IMG/VR virus record: IMGVR_UViG_3300025913_000021
Location: 1 to 64,000 of that record
From: a virus
Length of the DNA stretch: 64,000 nucleotides
Reading direction: 5' to 3' (one strand)
Both the position numbers and the translations under genes were made by a program. Positions 36,325 through 44,033 of this stretch are shown piece by piece. The notes under the pieces were generated by a model that made no database searches, was not told where the DNA came from, and saw nothing but the letters and a program-made list of their open reading frames with translations. Each line of letters begins with the position of its first letter. The first letter of the stretch is position 1.

Positions 36325-36794
36325 TCACCCGCCAGGGCTTGAGCGACATGTACCAGCTCAAGCTGATCTTCGTGGTCACCATCGAGCCCACGGGCGGCGA
36401 GGGTGGCGTCGGCGGCTTCGAGTGGCGCACCGAGTACCGCGCTGCCGAGGAGTTCTACGTCGGGCTCGTGCAGGATCTCCAGCGCTTGCACGACCCGAAC
36501 CTGCTCACGCTGTGGGCATGCCTGGTGCCCGACTCGCTCGTGCCCGAGGAGATCAGCAACTACGTGGACGACGGGTTCATCACCAACGACCCGGAGACCG
36601 CCGTGCCGTACGTCAAGAAGATCAACGAGACGGTCACCGAGCCTCCGCACGTGGTCATGGTCGGCAACCCGATCGACGGCATTGAGCTGTTCGGCCCGTT
36701 CGGCACGGGCGCGGAGGCGACCGAGTACGCCGAGCAGCAGCGCTTCCAGAGCGACTGGTGGGTCGCGCCGATCACCCGCCCGGCCGAGTCGTGA
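36241..36794 (+). CDS. hypothetical protein
   Basis: A 184-residue protein, ATG 36241, AAAGGAACGTCC upstream. MPITRIVSFELKPNDEIELA..., a beta-rich N-terminus and a helical, acidic middle with DPNLLTLWACLVPDSLVPEE; ends APITRPAES. Function unknown. Confidence 0.65.
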
Positions 36795-36883
36795 AGGCGT
36801 TCGCCTGGGGTATCGCGCTCGGATTCGTGTTCGGCGCGTCGTTCTGGCCCCTGTTCTACATCCTCGGCGGCAATGGCTCGTGA
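36791..36883 (+). CDS. 30-residue single-span membrane peptide
   Basis: GTG 36791 (GTGA). MKAFAWGIALGFVFGASFWP then LFYILGGNGS: one membrane helix with almost no soluble part. Coupled to the preceding gene. Short but in the overlap register of real genes here. Confidence 0.55.
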   Translation: MKAFAWGIALGFVFGASFWPLFYILGGNGS

Positions 36884-36924
36884 GCGACCCCAACACCCAA
36901 TAACCCACGAGAGCACCGCTCTCA

Positions 36925-36937
36925 GTCCCAGGAGGAC
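36925..36937 (+). promoter_or_regulatory. Shine-Dalgarno hairpin
   Basis: GTCC-CAGGA-GGAC before the ATG at 36942; an additional GAGAGC-ACC-GCTCTC hairpin lies just upstream. Confidence 0.5.
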
Positions 36938-36941
36938 AGCA

Positions 36942-37421
36942 ATGCAGATCACCGGAGTGACCCCTAGCCAGCTCGCGTTCGCCGTCAACTGGGCGAACGA
37001 GCAGCGCTACGAGGGCAACCTCGCCATCGCCGAGATCACCGACCACCACGGCGTGCGTCGGCCGCGCCTGACCGCGCGCATCGGCACGCACGAGGGCAAG
37101 GGTGAGGGTCGTGACCCCGCAATCGGCGCTCGCAAGTCGTCGTCGGGTCGCCGTGGCCCGTGGGCGTGCTGGCACGCCATCCGCGACGTGCTCAACGTGA
37201 TGTTCGAGCAGGTGCCGGACGCCGTGGTCATCGCGGGCATCCACTGGCGCGTGAAGTACGAGGGACTCGACGGCTTCCGCGAGGTCTACCCCGAGACCGC
37301 GTACAAGAACGTCGGCTCGATGATCGAGTTCACGACGATGCCGGATCTATGCGTGTGTACCGACTGGCGACGTGAGGCGCTCAGCGCGCCGCCCGCCTAC
37401 GTCATCACCTTCCCGGTCTGA
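36942..37421 (+). CDS. hypothetical protein
   Basis: A 159-residue protein. Early alpha/beta (LAFAVNWANEQRYEGNLAIA), then basic GKGEGRDPAIGARKSSSGRR and an aromatic-rich middle (GPWACWHAIRDVLNVMFEQV). Ends PPAYVITFPV, which keeps only the YVI core of the shared tail. Function unknown. Confidence 0.7.
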   Translation: MQITGVTPSQLAFAVNWANEQRYEGNLAIAEITDHHGVRRPRLTARIGTHEGKGEGRDPAIGARKSSSGRRGPWACWHAIRDVLNVMFEQVPDAVVIAGIHWRVKYEGLDGFREVYPETAYKNVGSMIEFTTMPDLCVCTDWRREALSAPPAYVITFPV

Positions 37422-37430
37422 GGAGGAGCC

Positions 37431-38111
37431 GTGAGCTACTGGGCAGGGGTCAGTAACCGTCCACCCAACACGTTCCAGGGCCGCACGTACGCCGCTGCCA
37501 AGGAGTATTTGGACGGGGGTCTGAATCCGAAGAACCGGCGTGTCGGCAAGACGAGCTACCTGGCCATGCAGCCGGACGACTCGATCTCGCTGGTGCTGCA
37601 CCGCACGAGCGTGGTGACGTACATGCCGGACGGGACGTTCATCCTCGACCACGGCGGCTTCCGCACCGTGACCACGCAGACGTGGATCAACACGTTCTCG
37701 CCCTTCTACGTCGGCTCGACGCACGACCGCAAGAACAAGGGCTGGACGGTCGGCGACACCGACGAGCTGACTCCGCCGCGCGTGCAGAAGTGCCGCACGT
37801 GCTCGGGTACCGGCTGGGATCCCTGGTGCATGGCGCAGTCGCGCAAGACGCCAGGCGGCTGGCCCAACAGCAAGATGACCAAGTGCTACCGCTGCGACGG
37901 GGCGAAGGTCGTGGACTACGGCTCGCGACCGATCCCGATCATGTTCGAGTGGCCGATCCAGTTGGCCGAGGGCGCGGAGTGGCGCAAGCCGATCGTCATC
38001 GACGACCACGTGATCCGGCACTACCCGCCGGAGTACGAGCCGTACGAGCGCTGGCGTCCGACGTACGTGATCTCGGGCTACAGCAACTCGATGCTCAAGG
38101 CGATGGCCTGA
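37431..38111 (+). CDS. conserved phage protein with two zinc-type pairs
   Basis: A 226-residue protein from GTG 37431. The first half (YLDGGLNPKNRRVGKTSYLA, then LVLHRTSVVTYMPDGTFILD and GGFRTVTTQTWIN) matches a widespread actinophage pattern of unknown function. The second half has CRTCSGTGWDP and CYRCDGAK. No enzyme motif. It might be a nucleic-acid-binding regulator, which is inference. Confidence 0.75.
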   Translation: MSYWAGVSNRPPNTFQGRTYAAAKEYLDGGLNPKNRRVGKTSYLAMQPDDSISLVLHRTSVVTYMPDGTFILDHGGFRTVTTQTWINTFSPFYVGSTHDRKNKGWTVGDTDELTPPRVQKCRTCSGTGWDPWCMAQSRKTPGGWPNSKMTKCYRCDGAKVVDYGSRPIPIMFEWPIQLAEGAEWRKPIVIDDHVIRHYPPEYEPYERWRPTYVISGYSNSMLKAMA

Positions 38112-38149
38112 GCATGCACGGCCCAGCGGGGTTACGCTCCGCTGGTACT

Positions 38150-38216
38150 GGCCCGGCAAGGCAGGCATTGGGGCTTTATATCCCTAAATGCGTGGGTTCG
38201 AATCCCACCTGGGCCT
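38150..38216 (+). tRNA. tRNA-like element with aberrant D arm
   Basis: The 3' half is a perfect tRNA: T arm GTGGG-TTCGAAT-CCCAC and acceptor CTGGGCC. The acceptor can pair with GGCCCGG at 38150-38156 or, exactly, with GGCCCAG at 38120-38126. An anticodon-like arm GGGG-CTTTATA-TCCC would place UUA at the anticodon, reading the stop codon UAA, with an unusual U at position 37. The D arm is too short in the first version and cannot be folded in the second. A decayed tRNA, a tRNA mimic, or an attachment-site-like remnant are all possible. Confidence 0.45.
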
Positions 38217-38232
38217 CCTAGCTCATGTTCCA

Positions 38233-38256
38233 CGGATGTTCGCCGATCGAACATTC
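38233..38256. promoter_or_regulatory. double GTTCG/CGAAC element
   Basis: GGATGTTCGCCGATCGAACATTC contains two opposed copies of the recurring element, directly before an ATG at 38257 and 140 bp before the 38394 gene. Confidence 0.45.
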
Positions 38257-38487
38257 ATGGTGCAATTGCTTCTCGCGTCCGTGATCGTTGTGGAGATCGC
38301 AGGCGTGGGAGTCCTGCTGCTGATAGGGCAGCGGCGGGACAGCACCACCTCGGCACGACATGGAGTCGAGCCGCAGACCCTCTGGAGGTCATCATGTCCA
38401 ACACCCGCGTCGCCTACCGCTCCAGCACGGGCGCTCTCACCGGAGCCCAGCGTGCCGAGCAGCGCGAGAAGCGCATCCAGTTCGTGA
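38257..38487 (+). CDS. possible small membrane protein
   Basis: MVQLLLASVIVVEIAGVGVL... reads as a membrane span followed by a basic then Ser/Pro-rich region. The second half overlaps the 38394 gene by 94 bp with poor composition, and no ribosome site is visible, so the gene is uncertain. Confidence 0.4.
   Translation: MVQLLLASVIVVEIAGVGVLLLIGQRRDSTTSARHGVEPQTLWRSSCPTPASPTAPARALSPEPSVPSSARSASSS
38376..38390 (+). promoter_or_regulatory. Shine-Dalgarno hairpin
   Basis: GACC-CTCTGGA-GGTC before the ATG at 38394. Confidence 0.45.
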
Positions 38488-38699
38488 CGGCGCGCAACAC
38501 CGCGCTCATGGGCCAGCGCTCGCTGGCCGCGCACCGGCTCGCCGTGCTGCGCCACGACATCGCCAACGTGCACCGCGCGATCGTCAGCGGTGCCGAGCTG
38601 AGCGACGCGCAGATGGTCGAGCGCGTGCTGGAGCACGCCCGGGCCTCCGAGCGCAAGCTCGTGGACGAGATCACCCGCCTCAGCAGCAAGATCCGCTGA
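38394..38699 (+). CDS. hypothetical helical protein
   Basis: A 101-residue protein. MSNTRVAYRSSTGALTGAQR..., then a long helical hairpin (AHRLAVLRHDIANVHRAIVS; HARASERKLVDEITRLSSKI). Likely oligomeric; function unknown. It directly precedes the surface-protein gene. Confidence 0.7.
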   Translation: MSNTRVAYRSSTGALTGAQRAEQREKRIQFVTARNTALMGQRSLAAHRLAVLRHDIANVHRAIVSGAELSDAQMVERVLEHARASERKLVDEITRLSSKIR

Positions 38700-38722
38700 C
38701 CACCACCAACGAAGGGAACTAC

Positions 38723-39802
38723 ATGAAGCGAACCAGGGTCATCCCCGGCGTCATCGCGTTCGTCCTCGGCGTCCTGCTGCTGACGTTCGCGATGCCGGGC
38801 CTGTCCGACGCGCACACGCCGTCGGCCAAGGGCACGTCGTCCTGCAAGAACCCCAACGACGGGTCCTGGACGGCGAAGTTCACGGTCTACAACGACCCGA
38901 ACTCGTCCTACGGCCAGGCCACGATCAGCGGTACCGGCACCGGGCTCGACGGCCAGACCATCACGGCCGGTGGGCACATCGCGCTCGACATCGACGAGCC
39001 CAGCTCGGTCACCAGCGTGACCCTGAGCGGCACACTGACGTGGACGAAGGACAACTACTCCGCCCCGTTCAGCGCCACGGCCACGCCGCCCAACGGCTGC
39101 AAGCCGAGTGCCACCCAGACGGCCACCACGACCGTCACGGCCACGGCCACGGTGCCCGGCCCCACGGTGACGGTGCCCGGCCCGACGCAGACCGCGACGG
39201 TGGTCGTCAGCAACACGGTGACCGTGACCGACACGCCTCCGGCCAGCACCGTCACGGTGCCCGGCCCGACCTCGACGGTGATCGTGCCCGGCCCGACCGT
39301 GACGGTTACCAAGACCGACACCGCGACCGAGACCGCCACGGCGACCGAGACTCAGACGGCGACCGAGACGGCCACGGCCACGGAGACCGCCACGGAGACG
39401 GCTACCGCGACCGCGACGGAGACTGCGACCGAGACCCAGACGGCCACTGCCACGGTCACCGCCGTGCAGACCGTCACGGCCACGGAGACGGTCAACAACA
39501 CCGTCACGGCCACGGTGACCCAGACGGTCGCTGGCCCGGCCACCACGGTCACCGTGACGGCTTCGGGCGGCAAGGTCACCGAGACCAAGACGGAGACCGC
39601 CACGGTCACGCAGACGGCGACGGTGACCAAGTACCAGTGCCCGCCGAACTCGACCACGCACAACGGTCACACCACGTATCTGGCCTCCACGGGTCCGGCC
39701 AACGCTGGCTGGCTCAGCGCGGTCGGCGGTGGCCTGCTCGTGCTCGGCATGGCGCTGACGTTCTCGGGTCGTTCGCGTCGAACGAAGCCGAATCACGCCT
39801 GA
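38723..39802 (+). CDS. sortase-anchored surface protein (LAXTG) with Thr/Val/Ala stalk
   Basis: A 359-residue protein. Signal peptide about residues 1-30 (IPGVIAFVLGVLLLTFAMPG, cut near SDA-HT). Then a globular region of about 110 residues with CKNPNDGSWTAKFTVYNDPN and NGCKP. Next is a stalk of about 180 residues made of T-V/A/E-T repeats and PGPTVTVPGPT units. Finally come LASTG (about 320-324), a hydrophobic span and an RSRRTKPNHA tail. LAXTG plus span plus basic tail is the cell-wall sorting signal used by class E sortases of Streptomyces-like actinobacteria. The product should end up on the host cell wall, where it could block further infection or alter the surface. Confidence 0.85.
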   Translation: MKRTRVIPGVIAFVLGVLLLTFAMPGLSDAHTPSAKGTSSCKNPNDGSWTAKFTVYNDPNSSYGQATISGTGTGLDGQTITAGGHIALDIDEPSSVTSVTLSGTLTWTKDNYSAPFSATATPPNGCKPSATQTATTTVTATATVPGPTVTVPGPTQTATVVVSNTVTVTDTPPASTVTVPGPTSTVIVPGPTVTVTKTDTATETATATETQTATETATATETATETATATATETATETQTATATVTAVQTVTATETVNNTVTATVTQTVAGPATTVTVTASGGKVTETKTETATVTQTATVTKYQCPPNSTTHNGHTTYLASTGPANAGWLSAVGGGLLVLGMALTFSGRSRRTKPNHA

Positions 39803-39832
39803 CGCGGAGCGTAAGTTCCGTGTAAGGTCCGG

Positions 39833-39870
39833 GTGGGCGGCGGTTACCTGCGGGGGGAACCGCCGCCCAC
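39833..39870 (+). terminator. strong hairpin terminator after the surface-protein gene
   Basis: 13-bp perfect stem GTGGGCGGCGGTT/AACCGCCGCCCAC with a 12-nt loop, 30 bp past the stop. Confidence 0.75.
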
Positions 39871-39895
39871 TCTCGTCTTGCGAGAGAGGTCGCGC

Positions 39896-40138
39896 ATGAC
39901 CAAGGCCAAGCTCACCGTGTGGATCAACTGGGATCCGGACGGTACGGGCGTCGGGGCAGACCTGCCCGGCCCGGACGCGATGGAGTTCGACATCGAGGTC
40001 ACCAAGCCCGAGGACACCATCACGATCACCATCGACCACGAGAAGGTGTCGATGACCACCCCTCACGAGCCCAGGTTCGTGACCTTGCCCCAGGAGGCAA
40101 CCGATGGCACCCACCAGGAATCGGACGAACATCCGTAG
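39896..40138 (+). CDS. 80-residue beta-rich protein
   Basis: ATG 39896, MTKAKLTVWINWDPDGTGVG..., alternating strands (FDIEVTKPEDTITITIDHEK) like a small beta sandwich, then a loose acidic end. The ribosome hairpin of the next gene lies within its coding sequence (40085-40100). Function unknown. Confidence 0.65.
   Translation: MTKAKLTVWINWDPDGTGVGADLPGPDAMEFDIEVTKPEDTITITIDHEKVSMTTPHEPRFVTLPQEATDGTHQESDEHP
40085..40100 (+). promoter_or_regulatory. Shine-Dalgarno hairpin inside coding sequence
   Basis: TTGCC-CCAGGA-GGCAA (5-bp stem) before the ATG at 40104. It is preserved although it also encodes part of the previous protein. Confidence 0.5.
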
Positions 40139-40352
40139 CGTTCCGGCGCTCACGGACGCGCCCGTCGGCACCAAGATCAGCTTCAAGGGCCTGCGCACCG
40201 AGTTCCGCTACGCCAAGCAGGACGACGGCATGTGGCGCGAGACCGCGCCGCTCATCGCCGGAGCGCAGAACGCCCGCGTGTGCGGCTCCGAGGAGCTGAA
40301 CCGGACCATCGACCGGACCACGCACGGCGGCTGGGCGCAGGTGCTCCAGTGA
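40104..40352 (+). CDS. 82-residue hypothetical protein
   Basis: MAPTRNRTNIRSVPALTDAP..., basic start, then RYAKQDDGMWRETAPLIAGA. A GGACGAACATCC near-palindrome lies inside its beginning (40123-40134). GTGA overlap at its end. Function unknown. Confidence 0.65.
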   Translation: MAPTRNRTNIRSVPALTDAPVGTKISFKGLRTEFRYAKQDDGMWRETAPLIAGAQNARVCGSEELNRTIDRTTHGGWAQVLQ

Positions 40353-40660
40353 CCACGCCCGCGCCTGACCCGCGCTTCCCGGATCGCCCCGACCACCCGG
40401 ACTTCTGGCGGCTCTCGCGGGCCGTCATCGCCAACGACACCCTGGCCGACAAGGGCATGCCGATCGAGGCGATCCTGGTCAGCCGAGGGCTCGACAACAT
40501 CGAGTCGCTGAGGTACATGGCCGAGCAGCGCGTCTTGCGCGCCTTCGGCCACAACTTCATCAGCACCGATGCCAAGGCGCTCATGGTCTCGCTCTACATG
40601 GACGCCTTCGCGGCTGCGCTCGGCTACGTCCAGGAGCGCGCGATCGAGGAGGGCAAGTGA
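40349..40660 (+). CDS. hypothetical helical protein
   Basis: A 103-residue protein, GTG 40349. PDPRFPDRPDHPDFWRLSRA is a common opening in actinophage proteins. Helical thereafter; ends VQERAIEEGK. Function unknown. Confidence 0.7.
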   Translation: MTTPAPDPRFPDRPDHPDFWRLSRAVIANDTLADKGMPIEAILVSRGLDNIESLRYMAEQRVLRAFGHNFISTDAKALMVSLYMDAFAAALGYVQERAIEEGK

Positions 40661-41214
40661 AGATCGCACACACCGACTTCGACACGCAGCACCCGTGGCC
40701 CGAGGGCATGTTCATCCAGGGTGGTAGCTCGGGCCTGGTGATCCGGCCGCAGAGCAAGGGCGGCAACTACGGCACGGCGTTCGTCGAGGCGTTCCCCGAC
40801 GGCACGTTCATCCGTGGCGAGGGCGCGACCGTGCCCGAGGCGGAGACGGCGTGCTGGGAGAAGTACCAGCGCTACGAGAACTGCCCCGGCCTGAACGGGC
40901 ACGAGTATGTGCCTCACAACAAGGCCGGGCACGTCTACCGCAACGGCGCTGGCTTCTGCAAGCACTGCTGGCGGTTCGCCTCGCAGGTGTTCACGCCCGA
41001 GCAGCTCGGCTGCTTCTGCAAGACGTGCGGCACGCCGACGTTCTGGTCCCGGATCGGCGAGGACATGTTCTGCGAGGAACACGCCGACGACCCGGACACG
41101 CGGTGGCTCAAGCGTGAGCGGCTGCGTGCGGTTGAAGGTACCGAGGAGACCGTCACCGGCTCCGTGCTCGGGGACTTCTTCGAGCGCCTGGACCTGGAGA
41201 GGGAGGGCGGATGA
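40657..41214 (+). CDS. zinc-binding hypothetical protein
   Basis: A 185-residue protein, GTG 40657. A beta-rich first third (GSSGLVIRPQSKGGNYGTAF), then three Cys pairs: CKHCWRFASQ, CFCKTCGTPTFW and FCEEH. At least two zinc sites are likely. Function unknown; coupled on both sides. Confidence 0.7.
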   Translation: MKIAHTDFDTQHPWPEGMFIQGGSSGLVIRPQSKGGNYGTAFVEAFPDGTFIRGEGATVPEAETACWEKYQRYENCPGLNGHEYVPHNKAGHVYRNGAGFCKHCWRFASQVFTPEQLGCFCKTCGTPTFWSRIGEDMFCEEHADDPDTRWLKRERLRAVEGTEETVTGSVLGDFFERLDLEREGG

Positions 41215-41594
41215 CCACCTTCGACGACCTCACGCCCGGCCCGCTCATCATCGACGACAAGCTCGTCGAGGTGGCGCTCGTGGGCGACCGTGAACTCACG
41301 ATCACGTGGACCAAGGAGGACGGCTCGAAGCACACCACGTCGCTGTCCTGGCCGACCACGCAGGAGCGCGAGGCCAACTGGCGCAACGCCGTGAAGCTGT
41401 GGGCCGAGCGGCGGATCAGCGGCTGGTTCGAGGTCGCTGGCCAGGCGCAGTTCACGCGGCGGCTCGGGCACGGCTGGTACTTCGCCGTGCTGTCCGGCCC
41501 GCCGACGTGGTGGCTGCCGCGCGTGAAGGTCAAGCGCTGGCGGCTCATGGTGGGCTGGCTGCGACGGGGCTACGTTCTCAGCCGTGCCCGGTGA
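41211..41594 (+). CDS. hypothetical protein
   Basis: A 127-residue protein, ATG 41211 (ATGA). Alpha/beta start (PLIIDDKLVEVALVGDRELT) and a Trp/Arg-rich C-terminus (WWLPRVKVKRWRLMVGWLRR) that may bind a membrane or nucleic acid. Function unknown. Confidence 0.65.
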   Translation: MTTFDDLTPGPLIIDDKLVEVALVGDRELTITWTKEDGSKHTTSLSWPTTQEREANWRNAVKLWAERRISGWFEVAGQAQFTRRLGHGWYFAVLSGPPTWWLPRVKVKRWRLMVGWLRRGYVLSRAR

Positions 41595-41835
41595 CCCGCT
41601 CGAAGAAATACTGACGAGCATCGAAAACGGCGAGCATGCCACGACCGGCCGAGACTTCGGTCGTGGCATGGCCTACGCCGTGCGCCTGATCCGCGCCGCA
41701 CTCAATCCGAACGAGCCTGGTGCCGCTGAGGAAGTCGAACGTTCGACGACCTCGGGAGCTGGAAATGCCACTGCTCGTTCTGATGAACACGCCCTGCACG
41801 ACCTGCGGAAGCCAGGACGCCAGGCTGGTCGATGA
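41584..41835 (+). CDS. hypothetical protein
   Basis: GTG 41584, 83 residues: MPGDPLEEILTSIENGEHAT... and DFGRGMAYAVRLIRAALNPN. The last third overlaps the next gene by 71 bp. The first 55 residues have normal bias. A GAACGTTCGA palindrome sits at about 41738-41747. Confidence 0.5.
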   Translation: MPGDPLEEILTSIENGEHATTGRDFGRGMAYAVRLIRAALNPNEPGAAEEVERSTTSGAGNATARSDEHALHDLRKPGRQAGR

Positions 41836-41950
41836 CGACCGCTGCCTGGAGCGCTACCTGGACGCCGGTGGCGAGCTGGACGACTACAACCCGGTGGAGC
41901 ACTGCGAGCACTTCGAGTGCACGAACTGCGGGAGCCGTTTCGACGGCTGA
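41765..41950 (+). CDS. 61-residue zinc-ribbon protein
   Basis: ATG 41765 with GGGAGCTGGAA upstream. CTTCGSQDARLVDDDRC and CEHFECTNCGSRFDG give four to five Cys at ribbon spacing. It overlaps the preceding frame by 71 bp. Function unknown, probably nucleic-acid binding. Confidence 0.7.
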   Translation: MPLLVLMNTPCTTCGSQDARLVDDDRCLERYLDAGGELDDYNPVEHCEHFECTNCGSRFDG

Positions 41951-41974
41951 CTAGCCCGCCTCTCCACTGGCATG

Positions 41975-41990
41975 ATTCAATCCGAACAAG
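41975..41990. promoter_or_regulatory. ATTCAATCCGAACAAG element
   Basis: Copy of the repeated element in the 58-bp gap before the ATG at 42009, following the stop of the previous unit. Confidence 0.45.
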
Positions 41991-42008
41991 CCGGAGAGAG
42001 AGGCAGCC

Positions 42009-42881
42009 ATGACGATGTGGGGTGGGGGTGGATTCGACCCCGGCCTGAGCAGCAAGATCGACCAGATGCTCGCAGGGAAGCCCAGCGCGAAACAGCGTGT
42101 CGAGGAGTTCCTGGTCGATGAGCTGCACGTGGACCCGAGCAAGATCCCGCTGTCGTTCAAGGACGCCCGTGTTCTGATCAATCAGAAGATGGGCGAGCGC
42201 GACGCGGGATCTGCTCGTCTCCAGGGCAACTCGATGGGCCTGGTCTACGTCGAGTTCTTCAAGCAGGACCAGGATGAGCCCGACTCGTGCCCGAACTGCT
42301 CGGCCACGCGCATGGGCGGGGCCTACTTCTACCGATCCGGCAAGGACTGGATGTGCGACGACTGCGAGCAGTCGTTCACCTGGACGCCGACGAAGGCAGG
42401 CGGCGAGAAGGTCACCGAGCGCACCCACGCCTCGCTGTGGCCGGACCTGCTGCGCGTCTACACGTCCTTCCTCAAGCACGTCGAGCCCGAGGCCGTGGGC
42501 GATGCGCCCGACTGCGAGGGCTGCGGCGCATCCAACGCCGGTAGTCGTCGTGCACCGCACCTGTGTGACACGTGCGAGAAGCGACTCCAGGGTGGCAAGC
42601 CGATCGTACGGCCACCGGCCTTCACGAAGTTCATGGTCACGCACTCGTGGGCCGAGGCCGACGTGACCGGCGTGCCGGACAAGAAGCCCAAGTGGAAGCG
42701 GGCCGACAAGTACCCGACCGGCGCTCAGCTTCGGATCACCGACGGCACGGAGTTGATCTACGTGCGCATCGGCGGGCTGTTCTCGGATACCGATGTCGTC
42801 AACCTGGCCACGATGAAGCCGATCCAGAAGGTATCGGCCTGGACCGTCGTGGAGGTGCTCGATGACGAAGCCACTGGATGA
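42009..42881 (+). CDS. multi-zinc hypothetical protein
   Basis: A 290-residue protein, ATG 42009, GGAGAGAGAGGCAGCC upstream. The middle has CPNCSATRMGGAYFY and MCDDCEQSFTW (a zinc ribbon), then CEGCGASNAG and CDTCEKRLQ (a second). The flanks are alpha/beta without enzyme motifs. Two ribbons with long linkers suggest a nucleic-acid or transcription-related scaffold, which is inference. The element at 41975 heads this unit. Confidence 0.7.
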   Translation: MTMWGGGGFDPGLSSKIDQMLAGKPSAKQRVEEFLVDELHVDPSKIPLSFKDARVLINQKMGERDAGSARLQGNSMGLVYVEFFKQDQDEPDSCPNCSATRMGGAYFYRSGKDWMCDDCEQSFTWTPTKAGGEKVTERTHASLWPDLLRVYTSFLKHVEPEAVGDAPDCEGCGASNAGSRRAPHLCDTCEKRLQGGKPIVRPPAFTKFMVTHSWAEADVTGVPDKKPKWKRADKYPTGAQLRITDGTELIYVRIGGLFSDTDVVNLATMKPIQKVSAWTVVEVLDDEATG

Positions 42882-43098
42882 CAACCTGCACGAAATGGAG
42901 CCGCTCTCCACGGCCGACCGCTGCGATCGTTGCGGCGCTCAGGCGTGGGTGCGCGTCGGGATCGGCGACAGCAGCCTGCTGTTCTGCGGGCACCACTTCG
43001 CCGAGAGCGAGGACCGGCTGCGGCCGATCGCTTCCTACGTGCACGACGAGAGGGAGCACCTCCGTGCGAGCGAGAAGAAGGCTGCGACCGTCGGTTAG
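42862..43098 (+). CDS. DUF7455-like zinc protein
   Basis: A 78-residue protein, ATG 42862. TADRCDRCGAQAWVRVGIGD then SSLLFCGHHFAESEDRL is the pattern of a small actinobacterial protein family often annotated near sigma-factor genes and also found in phages; it holds one zinc through two CxxC/CxHH pairs. Function not established. Confidence 0.75.
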   Translation: MTKPLDDNLHEMEPLSTADRCDRCGAQAWVRVGIGDSSLLFCGHHFAESEDRLRPIASYVHDEREHLRASEKKAATVG

Positions 43099-43168
43099 CT
43101 TCCGCATCCGCGCCTGGCTGCATCGCCGGGCTCGGGAACGGGAGATCGCGGCCCTGCGCCGCCAGTGA
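43064..43168 (+). CDS. 34-residue very basic peptide
   Basis: GTG 43064, overlapping the previous gene and joining the next in a GTGA. Reads MRARRRLRPSVSFRIRAWLH..., mostly Arg. It fills the register between two genes, so translation is plausible, but its composition could be chance. Confidence 0.4.
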   Translation: MRARRRLRPSVSFRIRAWLHRRAREREIAALRRQ

Positions 43169-43533
43169 CCACCTACGACCTGTCCACCGCCGTCCGTGAC
43201 GAGTGGGACGACGGATTCGAGGACTGCGACGACTGCGCAGAACCGTGGGAGCAGCCCAAGTGGGACTGCGGCTGCTCACGATGCAAGCCCGGCCTTCGCG
43301 ACTCGGAGCGCTGCATCTGTCCCGCCAATCTCGTCATCAACGACGACGGCACCCGCCAGTGGCACGGCACCCTCAAGGGCAATACGGACGGGTGTCCAAT
43401 TCACATCCAGCCTGGTTGCCCACAATGCGGCGAGACCTGGATCAAGTCTTGGCGCTGGCCGAAGTGCGACTCGTGCGGCTGGACCGCACCGATCATCGAA
43501 GAAGAACCATCCGCGCTCGACCTGAGCGCCTAG
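43165..43533 (+). CDS. zinc-rich protein with extended EEP tail
   Basis: A 122-residue protein, GTG 43165. CDDCAEPWEQPKWDCGCSRC, CICPANL and CPQCGETW/CDSCGW make three or more zinc pairs. The C-terminus reads APIIEEEPSALDLSA: the shared tail plus the S-x-x-D-L form of the extension. The next ATG is 17 bp away, with its own hairpin ribosome site. Function unknown. Confidence 0.75.
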   Translation: MTTYDLSTAVRDEWDDGFEDCDDCAEPWEQPKWDCGCSRCKPGLRDSERCICPANLVINDDGTRQWHGTLKGNTDGCPIHIQPGCPQCGETWIKSWRWPKCDSCGWTAPIIEEEPSALDLSA

Positions 43534-43546
43534 GACCCTGGAGGTC
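43534..43546 (+). promoter_or_regulatory. Shine-Dalgarno hairpin
   Basis: GACC-CTGGA-GGTC before the ATG at 43551. Confidence 0.5.
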
Positions 43547-43550
43547 ACTC

Positions 43551-44030
43551 ATGGGAATGTCCCTGTCCGTCAACCGCGAGAAGCTGCTCGCCCAGTTGAC
43601 CGAGAAACTCGACAAGATCGACAAGTTCTACGACGACGAGAAGGTCAAGCTCGAAGCGGCACTCACCGCGCTGACCACCGGCAAGGACGCCTGGGCCAAC
43701 TACCACCGCGAGATTGCCGAGGGTCTCGACAACGGCGACTACGTGTACGACAACGGCCGCATCAAGGTGGCGCGGGACCGGCACGGTCGCCAGGCGACCG
43801 GCAAGCCGTTGCCCGACAAGCCGGACAGCAAGCAGGCCAACAACTACGGCAACCGCCAGCAGATCGAGAACAACCTGGAGTGGCTGGAGCAGTACCGCCA
43901 GCGTGACCTGGAACCGGTGCGCGCCGCGATCAGCATCCTGAACCTCTCCGAGGACGAGTCGATCACCATCGAGGGCTCGGACTACGACCGGCTGCTCTCG
44001 CAGTCCGTCGGCCGCAACTTCGCCTGGTAG
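43551..44030 (+). CDS. coiled-coil hypothetical protein
   Basis: A 159-residue protein. MGMSLSVNREKLLAQLTEKL... is a charged coiled coil over the first 60 residues. A Lys/Asp/Asn-rich loop and a second helical part follow, ending QSVGRNFAW. Function unknown; its own hairpin ribosome site suggests separate control. Confidence 0.7.
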   Translation: MGMSLSVNREKLLAQLTEKLDKIDKFYDDEKVKLEAALTALTTGKDAWANYHREIAEGLDNGDYVYDNGRIKVARDRHGRQATGKPLPDKPDSKQANNYGNRQQIENNLEWLEQYRQRDLEPVRAAISILNLSEDESITIEGSDYDRLLSQSVGRNFAW

Positions 44031-44033
44031 ATC

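Noticed and set aside
39000-39700. Repeat-mediated duplication (minisatellite) in the surface-protein stalk
   Set aside because: Units such as PGPTVTV are similar in protein but differ in codons; no exact long DNA repeats, so it is ordinary low-complexity coding sequence.
38414-40198. Long minus-strand frame across the surface-protein gene
   Set aside because: Its Gly/Arg repeats mirror the ACG/ACC repeats of the Thr-rich stalk; no start site or context supports it.
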